This document shows, piece after piece, positions 1-10,802 of a stretch of 64,000 nucleotides of DNA. The stretch is from Spisula solida (Eukaryota > Mollusca > Bivalvia > Venerida > Mactridae). The position numbers were made by a program, and so were the translations under genes. The DNA is taken from the NCBI GenBank assembly GCA_947247005.1, contig OX365959.1, positions 33,128,148 to 33,192,147 of the forward strand. The letters are read 5' to 3'. Position 1 is the first letter of the stretch; each line of letters begins with the position of its first letter. The notes under the pieces are model-generated. The model saw nothing but the letters and a program-made list of their open reading frames with translations. It searched no databases and was not told where the DNA came from.

Positions 1-636
1 CTTCACTCTCGAAGTGTATCGTCATATGTCTTTATGTTAATTTCCACGTGAGGTTGGACTCAAAATTATCATGACTGAGCAGAAATGTTATTCAGAGTTC
101 ATTACAAGAGTTGGAGCTTCAGATTTATTTCTAATTCCGACTCTGAATTTAGCAAAATCTCAATTTAAGTTGATGTTTCTACTTGAGATGCTTCGGGAGA
201 TCGGGGTCAGATATATGAATATCCTTTTGCAGCTAAAGTCATTCAGTCAGTATAAATCAAATAATAGATTATCATAAAGTATCGAATCAAGGCATGTGAT
301 ATTTGACACTACCCAATATGTATGCACCCTATCTATGATGAGGGGGTATATTGCTGTGCACATGTCTGTCGGTCGTATAAAATGGTTTCCGATAAATTTC
401 TCAAGAACGCTTTGACCTAGGATCATCAAACTTTACATGGAGGTTGGTCAGCAACAGTAGATGACCCCTATTGAGTTTGAGGTCAGTAGGTCAAGGTCAC
501 TGCAACCTTCACCATTTCTGACTATTGGGCTTCCATGGGGCATACGTGTCAACATCTCTCGTCTATTTTTTAACTTCTAGTAGGTTTCTTCTCGGATTTT
601 CTGACTACATTTTAACCAAAGCAATTTATTGTTCAG
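1..636. other. No gene seen; presumed intron left of terminal exon
   Basis: I see no convincing exon here. About 330-550 holds one copy of a dispersed element that runs from GAGGGGGTATATTG to CCATGGGGCATACGTG; reverse-orientation copies lie at about 4357-4580 and 50160-50375. The last bases, TTATTGTTCAG, form a plausible splice acceptor for the next exon. Confidence 0.4.
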
Positions 637-886
637 ATATCACAGATACTACTCCAAAAAGAGTGGACGGTGGTCAGTTTTTCCTGTGAAAGATAAAAAG
701 AACTACACATATGTCAAAGACATAATACGCATAGCACTTACTATGCGGATCAATGACCGTGTTGGCATGCATAGAAGGGTACTGGAAGAAAATGATCCAA
801 GGCGGTTAGCATATCATTTGGCACCAACTGAGCCAGCTGCAACAGGGGAATTGGCTAAAGAGAAGCAGTCTAGGTTCCAGAGATGA
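637..886 (+). CDS. Terminal exon of an unrecognised protein-coding gene
   Basis: An open frame follows a good acceptor (TTATTGTTCAG, AG at 635-636) and runs to TGA at 884-886. An AATAAA poly(A) signal lies only a few bases downstream at 893-898. The exon starts in phase 2 and encodes about 83 residues: a basic, Tyr-rich start (YHRYYSKKSGRWSVFPVKD), a helical middle and a Lys/Arg-rich C terminus. Composition is coding-like (no low complexity, mixed charges), unlike the AT-rich DNA around it. I do not recognise the family. Earlier exons must lie left of the window or be too short to see. If DHX9 begins further left, this gene lies within a DHX9 intron on the same strand. It could also be a fragment of an old mobile element. 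Confidence 0.5.
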
Positions 887-892
887 GAAGAA

Positions 893-898
893 AATAAA
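893..898 (+). terminator. Poly(A) signal AATAAA of the 637-886 gene
   Basis: A canonical AATAAA begins 7 bases after the TGA. A very short 3' UTR is implied, with cleavage expected around 910-925. Confidence 0.5.
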
Positions 899-2550
899 CG
901 AAGCAAGAATATTCAAGAATGAACAAGTTTATTTCTGATAAAAACATTATGTTCATAAATGTAATAGCAATGTGAGCTAAATAAGATTGTACGCTAAATA
1001 TCTGTTTGGTAAAATCTCCTTATAATCAGGGAATATTCCAATACTTCTGTGTAGAAAATTAAATGCTAAAAATGTAAAGTTATGGTTAACTTACACATTT
1101 ATACAGGTTTGATATCCAGAAAAAGATTGACAAAAGTGTGAAAACAATGTACAATACATGTTACTATAAATAGTTTTCCTTTGATTATATATTTTGCCAG
1201 GCCATTATAATGTGATTTCAAGATGATCAAATGCTGCATTGGTCTCTTTGTTCCCCCCCACTTGAGAATCTTTAGTTGCTAGTATCACTGTATGATGATC
1301 AAATGCCCAAGGGAAACAATGGACCGGAAAAATATTTGGCCTGTTACACCTGATTAATACAAAATGAACTTCTTTATGGGGAATAATTTACAATGCTATT
1401 ACTGTAAGTAAATATTCAAAAGAAATATTTCAGGTATTGTTACAACTAAGGCATCTAAGTATGTACATGTGAATAAAATGTCATAAAGGTAACACAAAGT
1501 CACAAACTATAACAAACAGAAAGACAAAGGAAAATCAATGGCACAAATTATGTATGCCAGTATCGCTTTATCAGACTTACTGCATATTACAAGACTGCTT
1601 ACATACTTTACAAATTGATTAAAAAAATTTCAGTCATGTTATTGGTAAATAATGTAAAGCCCCAGGATCATAATTTTTACAAACACATTTTTAATATCTA
1701 ATATAAAGTCATCATCTGTGTGATGAATTTGAGTCAATAATTTCTTATAATTTGGATTGAAAGTAACAATCTAATAATTTCTTGTAAATACTTTTCTTTC
1801 TTGGTATTGCAGAACTTTTGTGACTTAAATGTTGATCCTGGGAATAAAATCATAACATGTCCTTGAGTTTGACTTAGAAGTATGTTATCTTTATGTACAT
1901 GACGATGTATATAAATTTTGCATAGAAATGTGTTTCTGCCTCCAAACCAATCTAAACATTCTTGTCAGCAATTAATGAGAACAAATAATCATGACAAAAA
2001 GTTACTGTACAACAGAAAAAAAGAAGCAAAAATGTAAATTAGAACACTATGCAGCACATTCAATGTTTACCTTTATAGAAGCTCATGTATGACGCATGGT
2101 TCTGTAAGATTACAAAAACATCTCTGACAGTTCACATTTAAAGATACATGTACAAGAAAACATCTGGGACTGATACAGGATTCCTTCCAAAATTTTTTTT
2201 TTATGAAAAAGCCAACAATTTTTTTTTACAACTGCTGACCATCAAAAATTTGTAGAGAATGAAACACACTTTCTTCTTATAATTTATGAAACTGTATAGC
2301 CTGACCAAGTGTTTTGAGCCTTGTCACAAGAATGCACTAACAAACTGCGAGATGTTGATATTTGGAATATGTTATTGAATAAATGACATTTACGGACATT
2401 ACATTAAAATAATTTAGCAAAACAGTATTAGGTTGAATGTATCCTTTATAACCAATAGGCACAAGTTTATTTCCAAATTTGTTCTTTTTGAGTTTTGAAT
2501 ATTAATTTCGTCTCAGCTCAAAACACATGGTCAGGCTAAACATTTGGTAC
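899..2550. other. AT-rich stretch without recognisable features
   Basis: Roughly 1.65 kb lies between the poly(A) signals of two convergent genes. I find no long open frame, splice-bounded exon, clear repeat unit or RNA gene, only short poly-A/T runs. Confidence 0.5.
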
Positions 2551-2556
2551 TTTATT
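2551..2556 (-). terminator. Poly(A) signal (AATAAA on minus strand) of P2X7-domain gene
   Basis: The plus-strand TTTATT reads AATAAA on the minus strand, about 40 bases past the TGA at 2600-2598. This is the expected position for the 3' end of the four-exon gene. Confidence 0.5.
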
Positions 2557-2597
2557 TTTAAAATAAATTTCTTTCTGTATACATTTTTGTTATTAAA

Positions 2598-2861
2598 TCA
2601 AACCAATCTTGATGGAAGAAATCCGATATACTGCCCGAATGCATCTGGGTACCGGTCCCTGATAGCCCAAACGCAACATGAGGGAATTACTCTCCTGTCA
2701 CCTACTCCCAAGCGTCCCTGCTGCCATAAGACAAACTGTCTGTAGGCAGCATGTCTGTTAGCCTTCCTAATGTCGGCTTCGTCGTCGAATACCAGAACAT
2801 CCCGACGGTACATCCTCTGCAGATGGAGAACGGCCTCGTCTAAAATGAGCACCCTGAAGTC
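2598..2861 (-). CDS. P2X7-domain gene, exon 4 (terminal)
   Basis: 87 codons plus TGA follow the acceptor TTTTTCTTTCAG. It carries the family's most conserved stretch ([14 protein letters not shown], then [15 protein letters not shown], then GQY-GF). The open frame extends upstream past the acceptor into intron sequence, and that part should not be annotated as coding. Confidence 0.9.
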   Translation of the reverse strand, partial: DFRVLILDEAVLHLQRMYRRDVLVFDDEADIRKANRHAAYRQFVLWQQGRLGVGDRRVIPSCCVWAIRDRYPDAFGQYIGFLPSRLV

Positions 2862-5800
2862 CTGAAAGAAAAATGAAACGTATGCATCATGTTTACGCAA
2901 GAATGGGTGCAAAGTGATCTTGTTATGAAGTCCATAAAGTGAGATCACTCTGTTGTCTAGATATCTGATAAAGCAGTGTGTAGCCATACCCACGACATTT
3001 GGCTACAGTTACAAGTAGAAATTTGAAAAAATTGGCAAATAAAGCTAAAATTTGCTTCCCATGAAATATAACATACTTTTCAGCAGCTTTGGTGTTTATC
3101 CGACACCCGGTGAAACCCCAGAAAATACAGGTTTCACTGGGTACTGGAAAAATATACTGTATTTCATGGAAAGCAAATAATTTTCCCCTTGTCGAGATTT
3201 ATCTTTTATAGAAATAGGTGAAAAATTAAATACTTATGTTTGTGTTCCAATGTTTACAAATTTCTACTTGTAATTGTAGCCAAAAGTCATATGGTACCAC
3301 TACCCTATAAAAGTTGCTTAAAGAGAGTTAGCTTCTTTTTTATCAAAGAAAATACATTGTGCAAGACCAATAATATTGTCCAACTCACTGGGGATGAGAG
3401 ACATTATTCTGGACTATATAATATGGATCTCTAATAATACCCCCACTACAAAAATTAACCCCACTACTAAAGTAGGGGGCTATATAGGAGTCACTTTGTC
3501 GTCGGTCTGTCTGTCCCATAGTTTGTCCGGGTATCTTTTGACTGCATTGAAGGATTTTTGAATAACATTACATTTGTTCGCCTTCATGTGACGGTGTGTC
3601 ATGCAAAAGAATTACGTCAATATCACAAAGGTCAAGGTCACACTTGCAGTTCAAATGTCAAAAATGGCCAAAATTGAGCTTGTCCGGGGCATAACCTAGT
3701 AAACAACACATCATCTTAAGTCTTGGGGAGGGCATGTAGCTTGTCATAGCCAGCAGAAATTAGTGTGATCACGTTTGGAGACTAATTAATATATTCAGCA
3801 AATTCAAGCTTCACTGAATTGGTGTATGTTACTATAGTTATTGTGTCAATGGCATACACTGCAGTTTCTCAAAAGACAGATACACAAGATGAATAAGGCA
3901 TGTAGAAAAGGTTTGATTAGATTAGTGTTATGAAAAATATTCTTCACTTACTGGCATTACTGATACACAGCTAACTTTTTTACAGCATAACCGCTCAGCC
4001 TGTGTTGGCATATCCCGGCACTTTCCACAAACACACCAGTCTGGCGAATTTTCATCTTCAGGTGGATGAAATCCTCCAGGCTGCCTTTCTGGTGGCTCGA
4101 AGACATCCAGAATCAAGGAAGGATTCTTCTCCATAGCTTCAGCAAGCAATTCCTTCATCCTGTCTACTGGCATGTCTTCCAAAGCATTCTGCAAATCACA
4201 GAACATGTATTATAATACAATAAATGTATTTAAAAGAAGGCTGTAACAGTGAAATGTCACTCGAGTACCATTGCACTCTAAAATATGGAGGTAGCTCACT
4301 GCATGAAAAACAGTTGGTTACATGAATTATAATAAGAAATGTTTGATAAATTTGTATGGCCCCATGGCAGCCCAACAGTCAGAAATGGTAAAGGTCACAG
4401 TGATGTTGACCTAGTGACCTCAAAATCAATAGTGGTCATCTACTTTTGATGATCAACCTCCATGTAAATTTTGAAGATCCTAGGGCAAAGCTTTTTTGAG
4501 TTATTGAACAGACACCAATTTGTCTACCAACCAACCTACATTTGTAAAGCAATATAACCCCTCATCAAAGATGGGGGCATAAAAATGGTTTAAAGCATTA
4601 GAGTTTCAAAGTATATTTATGTGCTTGACATAGGGTTAATAAAAGTAATATTGTACAGAATAACTACGTAATAGCTGTTTAACAAATGATAAGAGGTACT
4701 GTACATCAGGCAACAGAAGAAGTCATATAACTGCAGTTGTGCAGAAGAAAAAGCTTTATCTACAGAGGCCTATTTTTTAAAATAGAACATACAACAGAAC
4801 ATAGCATGTTCAGATGTGGTCAGCTGGTGCTATGTAAAAGACCAGTTTCAAACTGGAACAAGTTTACAACCGTTGAACATGTAAAAGGGAAGACACTACC
4901 AACGAGCATATTTGTTTGGTAAGCCAAAATACTTGCATGTCATGGCACCAATAGCTGTAATATAATATTCTCAATGATGAAAATGTAGTCACCCATGTAC
5001 AATTCTTGTGCTGAAAACATTTTTCATTCAATAAACTCATACATTTGTTTGGATATTACCTTTTCGTAGGTGTCAGTGCTTTTACTCACTTTACTAAATC
5101 AGTATTTAACTTGTTTACTGCCTGGCATAATGCAGTGGTATTTCCAATAAGAGGGCTTTGTGTCATAACGGCTGCCCTCAGACAATAACAGGGCCTAACC
5201 ATATCACTTATTTGGTAATATATATTATAAACCAAATATGAAATTATAAATTACCATGAACCTTTCCTTCCTTGTCTCTAAGACATGTAGGGCCTCATCA
5301 GCTCTAGAAGTAGTAGCTATGGACTTTCCACGCCCTCTGCCTTTCCCCTGTCCTCTTCCACGCCCCCTTCCAGCTCCTCTCTTTCCTCTACCTCTACCAC
5401 TCGTCCCTACATTACTGACAGGACCTCTCTCTGGAGTGTTCGATCCTGACGAGCTTTTAGATGAACTCTAGATATAAATGAATAATAACTTTATGTACAT
5501 GTCACGGTATGAAACTGTTCACAGTACTATAGGTGAGGGAGTGTGTAGGCTGCCGCCAAGCTCAGTCGGTAAAGCATTCGCCCTGTTAGTAAAGGGTCCC
5601 GGGTTGGAGCCCTGGTCTGGTTCCACATTTTTTTCACCCTGTGACATACAGTTATAGGGACGTTTTTGATATTTGGAAAAGATACTGGGGGCTTTTTCGA
5701 TATTTTTGGGGACGTTCTCGATATTTTTGGTGACGTTTTCGAGTGGGGACGTTTTAACATGATAACCGTACAGTACCTATCATTTCTACAACAAAAGTCT

Positions 5801-6136
5801 ATCCAAACACAGCAAGTGCTCATGGTCCTCTTGTTTTTATATTAGCATATATATTCAATGTAATGATCCGACTAACTGACCAACGAAAATAGTGTTTACC
5901 GAATTAAACGCCAAACGCGTCAAACGGTGTCTCAGATCTAGTATCATCTACGTACATTTTTGCTAACTTTGAGAGCCAATTTTACGAATAATTTTACAGC
6001 ATTACATTATCTAATAATTGCATAATGTGCTAAAATATACACGCTAAACAGTTAAACGCATCGGTACAAGTTGATGTAGTGAATAAAAGTGATTTTTAGT
6101 AACAAACGTAATATTACTTACTGATGTTGAAGACAT
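2598..6136 (-). CDS. P2X7 C-terminal-domain protein, complete four-exon gene
   Basis: I join four minus-strand exons: 6136-6122, 5467-5255, 4188-3952 and 2861-2598. All junctions are phase 0 with GT-AG introns (donors GTAAGT, GTAA, GTAAGT; acceptors TATATCTAG, GATTTGCAG, TTTCTTTCAG). The product is 242 residues. Residues 1-76 are Ser- then Arg/Gly-rich (GRGRGK-type repeats around 26-53). Residues 77-150 hold an acidic/helical stretch and a Cys cluster, WCVCGKC at 127-133 followed by CC and C at 144-150. Residues 156-242 hold [13 protein letters not shown] and [15 protein letters not shown]. These match the Cys-rich cytoplasmic domain at the C terminus of vertebrate P2X7 receptors, known there to bind zinc and guanine nucleotides. 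There is no channel domain, signal peptide or membrane segment, so it should be soluble. The role is unknown; nucleic-acid binding through the RG stretch is a guess. TGACGTAG at 6155-6162, just upstream of the ATG, resembles a CRE. Confidence 0.88.
3425..3780. repeat. Dispersed repeat in P2X7-domain intron 3
   Basis: The segment beginning AGTAGGGGGCTATATAGGAG, with GTCTGTCTGTCC and AAGGTCAAGGTCACA motifs, is the repeat style seen throughout the window. No coding potential. Confidence 0.5.
3952..4188 (-). CDS. P2X7-domain gene, exon 3 (first Cys cluster)
   Basis: 79 codons run between the acceptor CTGTGATTTGCAG and the donor GTAAGT at 3951-3946. The exon encodes the helix [17 protein letters not shown], a Pro/Glu-rich linker and the cluster WCVCGKC...CC...C, which is characteristic of the P2X7 cytoplasmic domain. 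It is phase 0 at both ends. Confidence 0.9.
4357..4580 (-). repeat. Dispersed repeat, reverse copy of the 330-550 element
   Basis: On the minus strand it runs from GCCCCCATCTTTGATGAGG to CCATGGGGCCATAC and shares TTTACATGGAGGTTG and GTAGATGACC-like tracts with 330-550 and 50160-50375. It lies in intron 2 of the P2X7-domain gene. Confidence 0.6.
5255..5467 (-). CDS. P2X7-domain gene, exon 2 (Arg/Gly-rich segment)
   Basis: 71 codons run between the acceptor TATATCTAG and a GTAA donor at 5254. The exon starts Ser-rich and then carries a run of Gly-Arg/Gly-Lys pairs, followed by a non-repetitive stretch ending ETRKERFM. It is GC-rich against an AT-rich background. The proline-rich open frame on the opposite strand is its shadow. 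Confidence 0.85.
5548..5640 (+). mobile_element. tRNA-derived SINE fragment in P2X7-domain intron 1
   Basis: It has an A-box-like AAGCTCAGTCGGTAAAGC near 5558 and a B-box-like GGGTTGGAGCCC at 5601-5612, with tRNA spacing, then a T-rich tail. The acceptor-stem ends do not pair, so it is a SINE head and not a tRNA gene. Confidence 0.6.
6122..6136 (-). CDS. P2X7-domain gene, exon 1 (start codon)
   Basis: This exon reads ATG TCT TCA ACA TCA and then GTAAGTAAT, a near-consensus donor. Five codons (MSSTS) in phase 0 run directly into the Ser-rich start of the next exon. The upstream context CCAAA-ATG-T is acceptable for initiation. It is too short to stand alone; support comes from the donor and the matching phase. 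Confidence 0.75.
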
Positions 6137-7064
6137 TTTGGAGTGTTATGTTCACTACGTCATCAATACGTGTGCTTCCCATCCATTGGTTATCAGAAAC
6201 TGGCGAAAAATTCTCGGTAGTCTCCGGAAAGTGGCGGAGATGCTGTTAAACGCCGTATTTGTAAACAGACCGGGCTCGTTATGCCAATCTTCAAGGAAAG
6301 ATTACCTCACATATATGACAGTAAGAGCGTGTGTTAATAGCTCCATGTGTTTATTATTTATCAATCTTCAAATCAGTAACACAGATTTGTGTTTTCTATC
6401 TACAGAAAATACGTCGTTCCGGACCTTTATTGTGGCTTTAATTTTGTTATATCACATTTTTTGCCAATAATAATTTGTTCAACTCATAGTTTCAATTTTA
6501 GATACATTTAACATACATTAATGTCTTATTCACATGATTTATTGAACAATTGGCATGTTTATAATATCATATAAGCAAAATTTGTGATTCCTGTACAAAA
6601 TCGCATAGTCACGTATTTCAATTTTCGTAACTCGTTAAAGCCCCAACAGAAACTTGCAAACTTTTGTCTGTGAATGCCACCTACCATAAGGTTTAAGAAA
6701 ATCATGGTGTTGAAAATTCCCCCTGGGGGGGAGCAGGGTCAATTGTCAGCTCAAGGTCTATAATGTTTAAATCAAGGTGATGTCTCATAATTCTTAATTT
6801 CCAACTTGAAGTCTTTGGGTAGAATGGTCAAATCAGTTAAAGTTCAAAGTTTATTGGCATAATCTGTGACAGCAAGGAACATTGCCTTAATGACACTATT
6901 TTAATGCAGGCAAACGCAATTTTTGGACATTGATGATCAATGATCAAATGTGCTCAAAAAGTCAGTGTTTTATAAATGAAATTTACCTCTTGTTACCTTA
7001 GCACAGAGAATTTGACCCTATTCTAGACCTTCTATTAGCATAATTTAACAGCTGATTTATTGTT
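6137..7064. other. Upstream region of the P2X7-domain gene; no gene seen
   Basis: It holds the presumed promoter of the minus-strand gene (CRE-like site at 6155-6162) and AT-rich sequence. A 110-residue plus-strand open frame at 6138-6470 lacks recognisable features and I do not call it. A short inverted run CCCCCTGGGGGGG is at about 6720. Confidence 0.4.
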
Positions 7065-7185
7065 AGTTCACCTGAGCATAAAGTGCTCAAGGTGAGCTAT
7101 TGTGATTCCCCTTTTGTCCGTCGTCCACCGTCAACAATTGGACTGTTAACACTCTAGAGGTCATAATTTTCACTTAATCTTTTTT

Positions 7186-8056
7186 AGCTCCACTATTCGT
7201 AGAATAAGGGGAGCTATTGCAGTCACCCGAGCGTCGGCGTCAGTGTCAGTGTCGGTGTAACACTTTTTGTTAAAGTTTAGGTACAGGTTTTTTAACCTCT
7301 TATATTCTCTAAGTCCTTTGAGATGTTGCTTTCATACTTTGCATATGGTTTGCCATCATGACCTCAACCCATATGCAGGAGTAGGTAACTCTATCAGGCA
7401 TTTTGTTGAAATAATGCCCCCTTTTTCTACTTAGTGCAAATAGTGCAAATGTTAAAGTTTAGGTACAGGTTTTTTAACCTCTGATATCTTCATAGTGCAT
7501 TGACATATTGCTTTAATACTTTGCATACTTGTTCACCATCATGACCCCAACCCATACACAGGGGTAGGTAACTCTATTAAGCATTTTGGTGAAAGTATGC
7601 CCCCTTTTTTCAACTTAGTGCAAATGTTAAAGTTTAGGTACAGGTTTTTTTCACCTATAATATTTTCAAATTGCATTCACATATTGCTTTACATACTTGT
7701 TCACCATCATGACCCCAACCCATACACAGGGGTAGGTAACTCTATCAAGCATTTTGTTGAAACTATGCCCCCCTGTTGGACTTGGAAATGCAAATGTTAA
7801 AGTTTAGGTACAAGTTTTTTCACCTCTAATATCTTCAAAGTGCATTGACATATTGCTTTGATACTGTGCATACTTGTTCACCACCATGACCCCAACCCGT
7901 ACACAGGGTCAGGTAACTCTATTAGGCATTTTGGTGAAATTGTGCCCCCCCCCCCCCCCCCCCCCCCTGAAGCATTTTGTTTTGAATATGTAATGATTGT
8001 ACTATCCTAGCATTGCGCTGCGAATAGTGGAGCGCGCTGTTCGTGGACAGCTCTTG
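7186..8056 (+). mobile_element. T-run element (AGCTCC type), nested
   Basis: It begins after six T with AGCTCCACTATTCGTAGAATAAGGGGAGCT (a foldback), carries about four units of roughly 155-180 bp (GTTAAAGTTTAGGTACAGG, CATCATGACCCCAACCC, TATGCCCCC) and ends AATAGTGGAGCGCGCTGTTCGTGGACAGCTCTTG. Related copies are at 14017-14713 and 22816-23846, with fragments near 12085-12240, 12800-12965 and 27125-27262. A run of 23 C lies at 7945-7967. Confidence 0.7.
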
Positions 8057-8849
8057 TTAAACTTTGTCACAGTGTATGTCTCTATAAAATATAGGTCAAG
8101 TTTGTAACTGAATCATATGGGGTCAAAAACTAGGTCACCATGTCCCATAAAAGAAAAACCTTGTTAACACTCTAGAGGTCACATTTTTGACATAATCTTA
8201 ATGAAACTTGGTCACAATGTATGACTGTATGGAATCTAGGTCAAGTTTTTAATTGGGTCATCTGCAGTCAAAAACTAGGTCACTAGGTCACATCAAAGAA
8301 AAACTTTGTTAACACTATAGAGGTTACATTTTTCACATAATCTTAATGAAACTTGGTCACAATGTATGTCTCTATGAAATATATGTCAAGTTCGTAACTG
8401 GGTCATATGGGGTCGAAAACTAGGTCACAAGGTCACATAATTGAAGAAAAACCTTGTTAACACTCTAGGGGTCACAATTTGTACCTAATCTTTATGAAAC
8501 TTAGTCTCAATGTTTGTCTCTATGACATCTAGGTCAAGTTCATAACTGGGTCTTCTGGAGTAAAAGACTATGCCACTAGGTCACATTAAAGAAAAACATT
8601 GTTAACACTTAAAGAGGTCACGTTAATTGCCTAATATTTATGAAAAACTTGGTCACAATGTGTGTATCTGTAAAATGTAGGTCAAGTTCGAAATCAGGTC
8701 ATCTTGGGTCAAAATCTAGGTCACCAGGTCACTCGAAAGAAAAACCTTGTTTACATTCTAGAGGTCACATTTTTGACATAATCTTAATGAAACTTGGTCA
8801 AGTTAGAAATCAGGTCATCTTGGGTAAAAACTCTAGAGGTCACATTTTT

Positions 8850-9472
8850 AGCTCACCTGTCACAAAGTGACAGAGTGAGCTTTTGTGATCACACTTCGTC
8901 CGTCGTCCGTCCGTCCGTCCGTCCGTCCGTCCGTCTGTCCGTCCGTCTGTCCGTCCGTCAACAATTGGGTTGTGTCCTCTCTAGAGGTCACAATTTTGGC
9001 CTAATCTTTATGAAACTTGGTCACAATGATCATCTCAACAAAATCTAGGTCAAGTTCGATATTGGGTCATCTGAGGTCAAAAACTAGCTCACTAGGTCAA
9101 ATTATAGAAAAAACCTTGTTTTAAACCTTTCAACATGTAGTCTTCATAGTCACTAAACTCTCTGCAGTAACTCTCTACTCTCTATACATACAATAAACTT
9201 TCATCAACCAATGAAAATGTGTATCAGGGTTCACAGCAGTTTTGTAAAGGTCAAATATCAAAATATTCTAGTATTTAAACCAGGGTGTGAATTGTACTGG
9301 TTAAGTGGAAATCAAAGCGCTGTAGGGAGCGTAGACATTTTCCTGAGGGTCGTGGGTTCAAACCCCACTGGAACCATAATTTTTATTTTTTTAAGTGTTT
9401 AGGTATTGTTTTGTCTTTATAGCATGTATTTGTACATTTTCCTGATGGTCGTGGGTTCAACCCCCACTGGAA

Positions 9473-9507
<35 letters not shown>

Positions 9508-9592
9508 AGTGTTTAGGTATTGTTTTGTCTGTAAAGCATTTATTTGTACATTTTCCTGATGGTCGTGGGTTCAACCCCCACTGGAACCATAA

Positions 9593-9626
<34 letters not shown>

Positions 9627-10481
9627 AGGTATTGTTTTGTCTTTATAACATGTATTTGTACATTTTCCTGATGGTCGTGGGTTCAACCCCCACTGGAACC
9701 ATAATTCTTTTTTTTTTTTTTTTTTTTTTAAATGTTTAGGCATTGTTTTGTCTTTATAACATGTATTTGTACATTTTCCTGATGGTCGTGGGTTCAACCC
9801 CCACTGGAACCATAATTTTTATTTTTTATTTTTTTAAGTGTTTAGGTATTGTTTTGTCTTTATAGCATGTATTTGTACAGTTATATGGAGGAAAAATACC
9901 AAAATATTTTGTTTAAAATAAAGGTCAAATCATAGAAAAACCTTGTGTAGTCAGTCACCAGAGGTTACAATTTCAACTTAATCTTTATGAAACTTTGTCA
10001 CAATGATCCTGTCAACAAAATCTAGGCCAAGTTCGATTTTGGGTCATCTGGTATCAAAAACAAGGTCACAATGTCAATTGACATTTTCCTGAGGGTCGTG
10101 GGAACCATAATTATTTTTTTGAGTGTTTAGGTATTGTTCTGTCTTTATAGCATGTATTTGTACAGTTATATGGAGGAAATATTTTGTTTAAATTATAGGT
10201 CAGATCATAGAAAAACCCTGTGTAGTCACCAGAGGTTACAATTTCGACTTAATCTTTATGAAATTTGGTCCTAATAATCATCTCAACACAATCTAGGTTA
10301 AGTTTGATATTAATTAAGTCATCTGGGGTCAAACGCTAGGTCACATGGTCAAATCATACACAAACTTGCAATAGAGGCTGAATTTCCTTAAATTTTATTC
10401 AGAAAATGTGTAGGATTACCATAGGGGTGTGCATGCACTAGTACGACAGGTGAGCGACCTAGGGCCCTTTGGGCCCTCTTG
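8850..10481 (+). mobile_element. T-run element (AGCTCACC type), nested
   Basis: It starts after five T with AGCTCACCTGTCACAAAGTGACAGAGTGAGC (a perfect-looking foldback), then a CGTC/CGTCTGTC microsatellite. It contains a SINE-like tandem array (9293-9880) and ends CAGGTGAGCGACCTAGGGCC-CTTTGGGCCCTCTTG, where AGGGCCC/GGGCCCT form a hairpin. The element at 36176-37039 is the closest sister: both share the stretch around ATGAAAATGTGTATCAGGG and a SINE-like array. Confidence 0.75.
9293..9880 (+). repeat. Tandem array of tRNA 3'-half modules with poly-T
   Basis: A tRNA-like head (ACTGGTTAAGTGG, then GGTCGTGGGTTCAAACCCC) is followed by five modules of about 100-120 bp. Each has CATTTTCCTGATGGTCGTGG, a B-box-like GGGTTCAACCCC, ACTGGAACCATAAT, a long T run and GTTTAGGTATTGTTTTGTCT. 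Reading through gives a spurious peptide repeating [10 protein letters not shown]. It appears to be amplification of a SINE end within a larger element. Confidence 0.7.
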
Positions 10482-10596
10482 TTTACCTAATCTCTGTAAA
10501 ATCTAAATCAAATATTAAGGTCATATCATAACAAATACTGATTCTGCCTAAACTGCTAGTCATCAGGTGAGCGCTTTAGGGCCAATGGCCCTCTTG

Positions 10597-10800
10597 TCTA
10601 TATTTATAACCCTGATAGTATGTTTTCATAAGCGGGATTCCAAAGTATCACGAAGATGCTCGAGGTTTTTAACCACACAAATTAAAGGACCGATATCGCA
10701 CAATTTGCTCTAGGAAATTTATATATTCAACGCAAGAACCTTGTAATATATTCATGCATAAAGGTCAGGATCATGTCAAATTCTCCAAGCTATACCTATA
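10597..10800. other. Short stretch, nothing recognised
   Basis: About 200 AT-rich bases lie between the end of the T-run stack and the TA target site of the pogo-like element. I see no gene or repeat. Confidence 0.4.
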
Positions 10801-10802
10801 TA

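Larger units (their letters stand above)
7065..10596 (+). mobile_element. T-run element (AGTTCACC type), split by two nested insertions
   Basis: It starts AGTTCACCTGAGC with a small foldback (AAAGTGCTCAAGGTGAGC), continues with CGTCCACCGTCAACAATTGG and a tandem array of roughly 130-145 bp units (ACTAGGTCAC, GAAACTTGGTCACAATG, AACACTCTAGAGGTCAC). It ends CAGGTGAGCGCTTTAGGGCC-AATGGCCCTCTTG. Two other elements interrupt it, at 7186-8056 and 8850-10481, and the array resumes in register after each. No open frame encodes a transposase. It lies upstream of the first visible DHX9 exon. Confidence 0.7.

Noticed and set aside
2527..2745. Plus-strand 72-residue open frame
   Set aside because: Antisense of the conserved terminal exon of the P2X7-domain gene.
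5256..5471. Plus-strand proline-rich open frame
   Set aside because: It is the antisense of the Arg/Gly-rich exon 2 of the P2X7-domain gene, which has splice sites and fitting phases on the minus strand.
6138..6470. 110-residue plus-strand open frame
   Set aside because: Starts over the presumed promoter of the minus-strand gene; no recognisable motif and chance-like composition.
9383..9797. Minus-strand repetitive peptides ([10 protein letters not shown])
   Set aside because: Translation of tandem tRNA-like modules and poly-T/A; no coding signal.
8850..10481. Classifying the T-run elements as Helitrons
   Set aside because: They share a 3' hairpin near the end, but the start is not TC, the end is not CTRR and the target is a T run rather than A|T; left unclassified.
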